A stretch of DNA of 64,000 nt from Solen grandis. Lineage: Eukaryota > Mollusca > Bivalvia > Adapedonta > Solenidae. Position 1 is the stretch's first letter. Each line of letters opens with the position of its first letter. The stretch spans positions 54,532,361 to 54,596,360 of the forward strand of contig CM037790.1 of assembly GCA_021229015.1 (NCBI GenBank). Direction: 5' to 3'. Of the stretch, positions 54,790 through 64,000 are shown one piece after another. The translations under genes and the position numbers were made by a program. Under the pieces are notes generated by a model. It saw only the letters and a list, made by a program, of their open reading frames with translations. It was not told the origin of the DNA and did no database searches.

Positions 54790-56935
54790 TTATTATTATT
54801 ATTATTCTTTTTTTCTTCCTAACTAAACGCTTATTTTTCTATGTTGCAATACTCCTAGGACGATGAAATTTTTATGACTTATTAGTCACGTTAGGAAATT
54901 TTGATTTCTATGATTTTCATATGCCTATGACGTCATATGACGTCACATTTGAAATATGCTACAAAAGTTTGTACGCGGTCTACAACCATTGTTTGTGAAC
55001 CGATTTTCATCAAATTTTCACAGATTGTGTATATTAAGTTCTAGTTGTGCATCCCGGTGTCCGTTTTTCAAAATTCGAAAAGTCCATGGTTCTATAGCGA
55101 ATCCAAGATTCGAACCAAGGTCGTAAATTTTTAAATGCTTATAAAATCTGTCCTATTTAAGATAGAAAGTTGATATTTAGTCAGTATATAGGTCTCTAGA
55201 AGTTCTAAACATTTTGTGAAAATATATGTCATATGACGTCACGTGACGTCATTATATGATAATGTATTTCTAATATTAACAAGAATATTTCTATATGTTG
55301 AAATTGTCGAAAGGCAATGAAAATTTAAAGACACATGCTTCAAACGCTGAAATTTAGATTTCTATGATTTTCATATGCCTATGACGTCATATGACGTCAC
55401 ACTGGAAATATGCAACAAAAGTTTGTACGCGGTCTACAGCCATTGTTTATGAACCGATTTTCATCAAATTTTCGCAGAATGTGTATATTAAGTTCTAGTT
55501 GTGCATCCCGGTGTCCGTTTTTCAAAATTCGAAAAGTCCATGGTTCTATAGCGAATCCAAGATTCGAACCAAGGTGAAAAAATTTTAAAATCACGTGACT
55601 CATTATATGATAATGTATTTCTAATATTAACAAGAATATTTCTATATGTTGAAATTGTCGAAAGGCAATGAAAATTTAAAGACACATGCTTCAAACGCTG
55701 AAATTTTGATTTCTATGATTTTCATATGCCTATGACGTCATATGACGTCACACTGGACGCGGTCTAAGCCATTGTTTATGAACCGATTTTCATCAAATTT
55801 TCGCAGAATGTGTATATTAAGTTCTAGTTGTGCATCCCGGTGTCCTTTTTCAAAATTCGAAAAGTCCAAGGTTCTATAGCGATTCCAAGATTCGAACCAA
55901 GGTCGTAAATTTTCAAATTCTTATAAAATGGTCCTATTTGAGATAGAAAGATGATATTGGGTCAGTATATAGGTCTCTGGGAGTCTTAAACATTTTGTGA
56001 AAATAAATGTCATATGACGTCACGTGACGCCATTATATGATAATGAATTTCTAATTCTAACAAGATTATTTCTATATCTTGAAATTTTCGAAGGGCAATG
56101 AAAAATTAAGGCCGCATGCTTCAGATGCTGAAATTTCGATTTCAAAGACTTTCAGAAGCCTATGACGTCATATGACGTCACATTTGAAATTGACTACGAA
56201 AGTTTGTACACGGTCCAGAGCCATATTAATGGGCCGATTTTCATCAAATTTTCACAGAATGTTATATTAAGTTCTAGTTGTGCATCTCTTTATCCCTTTT
56301 TCAAAATTCGAAAAGTCCATGGTTCTATAGCGAATCCAAGATTCGAACCAAGGTCGTAAATTTTTAAATGCTTATAAAATCGGTCCTATTTGAGATAGAA
56401 AAGTGATAATTGATCAGTATATAGGTCTCTAAGGTCTTAAACATTTTGTGAAATAAATGTCATATGACGTCACGTGACGTCATTATATGATAATGTATTT
56501 CTAATATTAACAAGAGTATTTCTATATGTTGAAATTGTCGAAGGGCAATGAAAATTTAATGACAAATGATTCAGACGCTGAAATTTCGATTTCAATGATT
56601 TTCAGAAGCCTATGACGTCATATGACGTCACATTTGAAATGATACGAAAGTTTGTACACGGTCAGAGCCATTATTATGGGCCGATTTTCATCAAATTTTC
56701 ACAGATGTGTATATTACGTTCTTATTGTGTAAACCGGTGTCCGGTTTTCAAAATTCGAAAAGTCCAAGCATCTATGGCGGATCCAAGATTCGAAACAAGG
56801 ACTCAATTTTTAAATGCTTATAAAACTGTCCTATTTGAGATAGAAAGTTGAAATTTTGTCAGTTAGTAGTCTCTTGGTGTCTTAACAATTATTGAAAATA
56901 ACGTCATATGACGTCACGTGACGTCATTTTTTATT
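54790..56935. repeat. B-unit block 1
   Basis: Opens with (TTA)n and a 5' module (TTCTTCCTAACTAAACGC, 'tgttgcaatactcctaggac'). Five B units follow; one near 55580-55750 is shortened by about 100 bp. It ends with TGACGTCATTTTTTATTATT. Confidence 0.88.
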
Positions 56936-58160
56936 ATTATTATTCTTTCTTCTTCCTAACTAAACCTTATTTTAATATGTTGCAATAGTCCTAGAACGAT
57001 GAAATTTTTTATGGGTTTTTAGTCACGTGAGGAAATTTTGATTTCAATGATGACAGCACCCTATGACGTCACATGACGTCACAGCTAAAAATAGTGAAAA
57101 ATGGTTTTCGCGCTCTACAGCCGACATTAATGGTCGATTTTCTTCAAATTTTCACAGATGGTACATCTTGAAACTTAGGTGTACATATCCTGTCAGCTAA
57201 CCGAAATTCCGAAAGACCGAAGTTCTGTGGCTGAAATAAGATTCGAACATAGGACCGAAAATTTCATTTAGGATTAAAGCTTCAGGATGAGATAGAAAGT
57301 TGAAACTTACACAGTATGCAGTTCTGCAGAATTTCTTAACATATTTTGAGTCGTGACGTCATATGACGTTATGTGACGTCATAAGCATACATCTTAATTT
57401 TCATTTAAAGGCAATGATTTCGACATGATGCCAGTTGTTCAGAATAATGAAAATTTCAGAGTTATGACAGTAATGTATGCGCTTTTGAACAAAAGCATCT
57501 TCAGCACCGTATGACGTCATGTGACGTCAGGGCTAAAAATAGTGAAAAATGGTGTTCACGCTCTACAGCCGCCATTTATGGTCGAATTTTCTTCAAATTT
57601 TCACAGATGGTATATCTTGAAACTAAGATGTGTATATCCTTTAAGCTAACCGAAATTCCGAAAGACCGAAGTTATGTGGCTTAAATAATATTCGAACATA
57701 GGACCGAACATTTCATGTTAGAATTAAAGAGCTTCAGAATGAGATAGAAAGTTGAAACTTACACAGTTTGCAGTTCTGCAGCATTTCTACAAACATTTTG
57801 AATCCAGACGTCATAGGACGTCATAAGCATACCACTTAATTTTACTTTGGGGCAATGATTTCGACATGATGCCAATTGTTCAGAATAATGAAAATTTCAG
57901 AGTTATTGCAGTAAAGTATGCGCTTTTGAGCAACAGCATTTTCAGCACCCTTTGACGTCACCTGACGTAAGAGCTAAAAATAGTGAAAAATGGTATTCAC
58001 GCTCTAGAGCCGCCATTTGTGGTCAGATTTTCTTCAAATTTTTACAGATGGTACATCTTGAAACTAAGGCCTGAATATTTTGTCAGCTAACCTTAATTCC
58101 GAAAAACCGAAGTATTGTGGCTGAAGTAAGATTCGAACATAGGACCTTTGAACTAGAAAT
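56936..58160. repeat. A-unit block 2
   Basis: The same 5' module (TTCTTCCTAACTAAACC, 'caatagtcctagaacgat') leads into three A units, with clusters near 57055, 57505 and 57950. Confidence 0.88.
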
Positions 58161-58384
58161 CAAGTTTGCAGTCATGTCCTGACGTCATATAACATCATGT
58201 TACGTCACAGACTAATACTTAGTTCTTATCATTTGCACTAATTTCGGAATATAATGTCAATTGTTCAGCATGAACATGAAATACTACCAGAGGTGAATCA
58301 TTACATGAAACTTCTATCTCCTGCTTTTTGCATTAACACAGCTTGCAGAAAGTCCTATCATTCGTTTTCACGAATGACATCTAG
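58161..58384. repeat. Helitron-like 3' terminal module, copy 2
   Basis: Nearly identical to copy 1. Hairpin at 58358-58377, CTAG at 58381-58384, followed by T. Confidence 0.8.
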
Positions 58385-60195
58385 TTCTTTTTTTCTTCCT
58401 AACTAAACGCTTATTTTTCTATGTTGCAATACTCCTAGGACGATGAAATTTTTATGACTTATTAGCCACGTCAGGAAATTTTGATTTCTATGATTTTCAT
58501 ATGCCTATGACGTCATATGACGTCACATTTGAAATATGCTACAAAAGTTTGTACGCGGTCTACAGCCATTGTTTGTGAACCGATTTTCATCAAATTTTCA
58601 CAGATTGTGTATATTAAGTTCTAGTTGTGCATCCCGGTGTCCGTTTTTCAAAATTCGAAAAGTCCATGGTTCTATAGCGAATCCAAGATTCGAACCAAGG
58701 TCGTAAATTTTTAAATGCTTATAAAATCTGTCCTATTTAAGAAAGAAAGTTGATATTTAGTCAGTATATAGGTCTCTAGAAGTTTTAAAAATTTTGTGAA
58801 AATATTTGTCATATGACGTCACGTGACGTCATTATATGATAATGTATTTCTAATATTAACAAGAATATTTCTATATGTTGAAATTGTCGAAAGGCAATGA
58901 AAATTTAAAGACACATGCTTCAAACGCTGAAATTTTGATTTCTATGATTTTCATATGCCTATGACGTCATATGACGTCACACTGGAAATATGCAACAAAA
59001 GTTTGTACGCGGTCTACAGCCATTGTTTATGAACCGATTTTCATCAAATTTTCACAGAATGTGTATATTAAGTTCTAGTTGTGCATCCCGGTGTCCGTTT
59101 TTCAAAATTCGAAAAGTCCAAGGTTCTATAGCGATTCCAAGATTCGAACCAAGGTCGTAAATTTTCAAATTCTTATAAAATCGGTCCTATTTGAGATAGA
59201 AAGATGATATTGGGTCAGTATATAGGTCTCTGGGAGTCTTAAACATTTTGTGAAAATAAATGTCATATGACGTCACGTGACGTCATTATATGATAATGAA
59301 TTTCTAATTCTAACAAGATTATTTCTATATCTTGAAATTTATGAAGGGCAATGAAAAATTAATGCCGCATGCTTCAGATGCTGTAATTTCGATTTCAAAG
59401 ATTTTCAGAAGCCTATGACGTCATATTACGTCACATTTGAAATTGACTACGAAAGTTTGTACACGGTCCAGAGCCATTATTAATGGGCCGATTTTCATCA
59501 AATTTTCACAGAATGTGTATATTAAGTTCTAGTTGTGCATCTCGTTGTCCGTTTTTCAAAATGCGAAAAGTCCATGGTTCTATAGCGATTCCAAGATTCG
59601 AACCAAGGTCGTAAATTTTTAAATGCTTATAAAATCGGTCCTTTTTGAGATAGAAAAGTGATATTTGGTCAGTATATAGGTCCCTAAGAGTCTTAAACAT
59701 TTTGTGAAAATAAATGTCATATGACGTCACGTGACGTCATTATATGATAATGTATTTCTAATATTAACAAGAGTATTTCTATATATTGAATGGTCGAAGG
59801 GCAATAAAAATTTAATGACAAATGATTCAGACACTGAAATTTCGATTTCAATAATTTTCAGAAGCCTATGACGTCATATGACGTCACATTTGAAATTGAC
59901 TACGAAAGTTTGTACACGGTCCAGAGCCATTATTAATGGGCCGATTTTCATCAAATTTTCACAGAATGTGTATATTACGTTCTTATTGTGTATACCGGTG
60001 TCCGGTTTTTCAAAATTCGAAAAGTCCAAGCATCTATGGCGGATCCAAGATTCGAACCAAGGACGTCAATTTTTAAATGCTTATAACAACTGTCCTATTT
60101 GAGATAGAAAGTTGAAATTTTGTCAGTTAGTAGGTCTCTGGGAGTCTTAACAATTATGTGAAAATAAACGTCATATGACGTCACGTGACGTCATT
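58385..60195. repeat. B-unit block 2
   Basis: 5' module without the TTA run, then four B units, several nearly identical to those of block 1. Confidence 0.88.
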
Positions 60196-61080
60196 TTTTA
60201 TTATTATTATTCTTTTCTTCTTCCTAACAAAACGCTTATTTTAATATGTTGCAATAGTCCTAGGACGATGAAATTTTTATGGGTTATTAGTCACGTGAGG
60301 AAATTTTGATTTCAATGATTGTCAGCACGCTATGACGTCACATAACGTCACAGCTAAAAATAGTGAAAAATGGTGTTCGCGCTCTACAGCCGTCATTTAT
60401 GGTCGGATTTTCTTAAAATTTTCACAAATGGTACATCTTGAAACTAAGGTGTACATATCCTGTCAGCTAACCGAAATTCCGAAAGACCGAAGTTCTGTGG
60501 CTAAAATAAGATTCGAACATAGGACCGAAAATTTCATTTCAGCATTAAAGAGCTTCAGGATGAAATAGAAAGTTGAAACTTACACAGTTTGCAGTTCTTC
60601 AGAATTTCTTAATATATTTTGAGTCGTGACGTCATATGACGTCATAAGCATACATCTGAATTTTCATTTAAAGGCAATGATTTCGACATGATGCCAGTTG
60701 TTCAGAATAATGAAAATTTCAGAGTTATGACAGAAATGGATGCGCTTTTGAAAAAAAGCATCTTCAGCACCCTATGACGTCATGTGACGTCAGAGCTTAA
60801 AATAGTGAAAAATGGTGTTCACGCTCTACAGCCGCCATTTATGGTCGAAGTTTCTTCAAATTTTCACAGATGGTATATCTTGAAACTAAGATTTGTATAT
60901 CCTTTCAGCTAACCGAAATTCCGAAAGACCGAAGTTCTGTGGCTTAAATAAGATTCGAACATAGGACCGAAAATTTCATTTTAGGATTAAAGAGCTTCAG
61001 GATGAGATAGAAGGTTGAAACTTAAACAGTTTGCAGTTCTGCAGAATTTCTACATATGTTTAGAGTTATGACGTCATATG
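60196..61080. repeat. A-unit block 3
   Basis: 5' module plus two A units (clusters near 60333 and 60773). Confidence 0.88.
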
Positions 61081-61273
61081 ACGTCATGTGACGTCACAGA
61101 CTAATACTTAGTTCTTCTCATTTGCACTAATTTCGGAATATAATTTCAATTGTTCAGCATGAACATGAAATACTACCAGAGGTGAGTCATTACATGAAAC
61201 TTCTATCTCCTGCTTTTTGCATTAACACAGCTTGCAGAAAGTCCTATCATTCGTTTTCACGAATGACATCTAG
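61081..61273. repeat. Helitron-like 3' terminal module, copy 3
   Basis: Hairpin at 61247-61266 and CTAG at 61270-61273, followed by T. Otherwise as copies 1 and 2. Confidence 0.8.
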
Positions 61274-61435
61274 TTATTATTAGGACTTTCTGCTTAAAGC
61301 AGAAAGTCCTATTGGGTTTGTTATGTTTATTAGGACTTTCTGCCTACAGGCAGAAAGTCATATTGGGTTTGTACTGTTTTTTTATTATTCTTCTTCTTCT
61401 TATTCTTTTTTTCTTCCTCTTATATTTGTGTTAAT
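61274..61435. repeat. Element head, duplicated
   Basis: Two head copies about 50 bp apart. AGGACTTTCTGC pairs with GCAGAAAGTCCT (61282-61310) and again at about 61332-61359, each followed by ATTGGGTTTGT. A (TTATTC/TTCTTC)n tract and the 5' module follow. The head is the inverted complement of the GCAGAAAGTCCT in the 3' module. Confidence 0.8.
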
Positions 61436-62765
61436 TTCGAGGTGTTGCCACTGACTCAGAACAATGAAAATTTTATGGCTTATATTTCAAACCATGAGCT
61501 TTCAGATGCAATGAATTTTATATTCATACGACGTCATATTACGTCAGATGTGACGTCAGGTGAAAAAGTTTGTACGCGGTCTACAGCCATTATTTCTGGA
61601 CCGACTTTCATCAAAATTTCACAGAATGTGTATGTTAGGTTCTAGTTGTGCATCCCTGTGTCCGTTTGTCAAAATTCGAAAAGTCCATGGTTCTATAGCG
61701 AATCCAAGATTCGAACCAAGGTCGTAAATTTTTAAAGGCTTATAAAATCTGTCCTTTTTAAGATAGAAAGTTGATATTTAGTCAGTATATAGGTCTCTAG
61801 AAGTTTTAAACATATTTATGAAAATAAATGTCATATGACGTCACGTGACGTCATTATATGATAATGTATTTCTAATATTAACAAGAATATTTCTATATGT
61901 TGAAATTGTCGAAGGGCAATGAAAATTTAATGACACATGCTTCAAAGGCTGAATTTTTGATTTCTATGATCTTCATATGCCTATGACGTCATATGACGTC
62001 ACACTTGAAATATGCAACAAAAGTTTGTACGCGGTCTACAGCCATTGTTTATGAACCGATTTTCATCAAATTATCACAGATTGTGTATATTAAGTTCTAG
62101 TTGTGCATCTCGGTGTCCGTTTTTCAAAATTCGAAAAGTCCATGGTTCTATAGCGAATTCAAGATTCGAACCAAGGTCGTACATTTTTAAATGCTTATAA
62201 AATCGGATTTATTTGAGATAGAAAAGTGATATTGGGTCAGTGTATAGGCCTCTGGGAGTCTTAAACATTTTGTGAAAATAAACGTCACATGACGTCACTT
62301 GACGTCATTATATGATAATGTATTTCTAATATTAATAAGAGTATTTCTATATGTTGAAATTGTCGAAGTGCAATGAAAATTTAATGACAAATGATTCAGA
62401 TGCTGAAATTTTGATTTCAATGATTTTCAGAAGCCTATGACGTCATATGACGTCACATTTGAAATTGACTACGAAAGTTTGTACACGGTCTAGAGCCATT
62501 ATTAATGGGCCGATTTTTATCAAATTTTCACAGAATGTGTATATTACGTTCTTATTGTGTATACCTGTGTCCGTTTTTCAAATTCAAAAAGTCCAAGCAT
62601 CTATGGCGGATCTAAGATTCGAACCAAGGACGTCAATTTTTAAATGCTTATAAAAACTGTCCTATTTGAGATAGAAAGTTGAAATTTTGTCAGTTAGTAG
62701 GTCTCTGGGTGTCTAACAATTATGTGAAAATAAACGTCATATGACGTCACGTGACGTCATTTTTT
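61436..62765. repeat. B-unit block 3
   Basis: Three B units. The first, near 61530, has the variant cluster 'acgtcatattacgtcagatg'. Confidence 0.88.
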
Positions 62766-64000
62766 ATCATTATTATTCTTTTCTTCTTCCTAACTAAACG
62801 CTTATTATAATATGTTGCAATAGTCCTAGGACCATGAAATTTTTATGGGTTATTAGTGATGTGAGGAAATTTTGTTTTCAATGATTGTCAGCAGCCTATG
62901 ACGTCACATGACGATACAGCTAAAAATAGTGAAAAATGGTGTTTGCGCTCTACAACCGTCATTTTTAGTCGGATTTTCTTCAAATTTTCACAGATGGTAC
63001 ATCTTGAAACTAAGGTGTGAATAGTTTGTCAGCTAACCGAAATTCCGAAAGGCCGATGTTCTGTGGCTTAAATAAGATTCGAACATAGGACCGAAAATTT
63101 CATTTTAGGATTAAAGAGCTTCAGGATGAGATAGAAAGTTGAAACTTACACAGTTTGCAGTTTTGCAGAATTTCTACAAATATTTTGAGTCGTGACGTCA
63201 TATGACGTCATGTGACGTCATAGGCATACTTCTTAATTTTCATTTTAGGGCAATGATTTCGACATGATGCCAGTTGTTCAGAATAATGAAAATTTCAGAG
63301 TCACGAGAGTAAAGTATTCGCTTTTTAACAAAAGCATCTTCAGTACCCTATGACGCCATATGACGTCACAGCTAAAAATAGTGAAAAATGGTGTTCGCGC
63401 TCTACAGCCGTCATTTATGGTCGGATTTTCTTCAAATTTCACAGATGGTACATCTTGAATCAAAGGTGTGTATATCCTGTCAGCTAACCAAAATTCCGAA
63501 AGACCGAAGTTCTGTGGCTTAAATAAGATTCGAACATAGGACCGAAAATTTCATTTTATGATTAAAGAGCTTCAGGATGAGATAGAAAGTTGAAACTTAC
63601 ACAGTTTGCAGTTCTGCAGAATTTCTACATATATTTTGAGTCGTGACGTCATATGACGTCATGTGACGTCATAGGCATACTTCTTAATTTTCATTTTAGG
63701 GCAATAATTTTGACATGATGCCAGTTGTTCAGAATAATGAAAATTTCAGAGTTATGACAGTAATGTATGCGCTTTTGAAAAAAAACTTCTTCAGCACCCT
63801 ATGACGTCACATGATGTCACAGCTAAAAATAGTGAAAAAAGGTGATCGCGCTCTACAGCCGTCATTTATGGTCGGATTTTCTTCAAATGTTCACAGATGG
63901 TACTTGTCTAAACTAAGGTGTGCATATCCTGTCAGCTAACCGAAATTCCGAAAGACCAAAGTTCTGTGGCTTAAATAAGATTCGAACATAGGACCGAAAA
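62766..64000. repeat. A-unit block 4 (runs off the window)
   Basis: 5' module, then A units with clusters near 62897, 63350 and 63800. Cut by the window end inside a unit. Confidence 0.88.

Larger units (their letters stand above)
52737..64000. repeat. CRE-palindrome satellite array (A and B units)
   Basis: The remaining 11.3 kb is one array with no unique sequence. Type A units (about 430-455 bp) carry CGCTCTACAGCCGCCATTTA and AGATTCGAACATAGGACCGA. Type B units (about 450 bp) carry GCGGTCTACAGCCATTG and AGATTCGAACCAAGGTCGTA. A and B are homologous over their second halves. Each holds two clusters of TGACGTCA palindromes. Blocks alternate A, B, A, B, A, B, A. ORFs of 60-80 residues recur once per unit and are repeat by-products. 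The array runs past the window end. Confidence 0.95.

Noticed and set aside
55397..55694. Minus-strand ORFs in the array
   Set aside because: They repeat once per unit and follow the repeat, not a gene.
52737..64000. Pol III promoter in every unit (GGTTCGAATCTT on the minus strand)
   Set aside because: The B-box-like motif is present, but no A box lies at the expected distance upstream.

Overview
This is a eukaryotic, AT-rich, intron- and repeat-dense window. The mix of dispersed repeats, tRNA-derived SINEs and two gene architectures suggests a bivalve mollusc. The species assignment is inference; no ribosomal or mitochondrial marker is present. Two 100-base N gaps (2537-2636 and 52637-52736) show it is a draft scaffold.

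Layout. 1-8520 is gene-poor: a 32-bp minisatellite, a small TTAA-flanked MITE, two SINEs, a broken non-LTR reverse transcriptase carrying a 330-bp triplication, and a long element of a dispersed family called family I here. 9161-23074 (+) holds a four-exon gene for an NLR-like protein: a DZIP3-type HEPN domain, a coiled coil, a NACHT ATPase and an LRR-like tail. Exon phases match throughout, but one base appears to be missing just after the TTRPW motif. Its introns are full of repeats. 23075-24690 is probably its 3' UTR. 24700-32400 is AT-rich, with a Tc1-like relic and a dead CR1/L2-like LINE.

32403-45810 (-) holds at least 17 exons of a receptor-type tyrosine phosphatase. One 2.2-kb exon encodes the whole visible Cys-rich EGF-like ectodomain and the transmembrane helix. 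Small exons follow for an apparently competent D1 phosphatase domain and a degenerate D2. The signal-peptide exon and the last D2 exon were not found. 45811-52636 is intergenic or 5' intronic, with SINEs and a complete but disabled mariner element.

52737-64000 is one long array of two related units of roughly 430-455 bp (A and B). They are packed with TGACGTCA palindromes at 10-bp spacing and organised into larger tandem elements that end in a hairpin followed by CTAG, as Helitrons do.

The two genes look functionally independent. An NLR-type sensor and an EGF-type receptor phosphatase both fit expanded bivalve recognition and signalling repertoires, but nothing here links them. The most unusual structure is the CRE-palindrome array and its Helitron-like ends.
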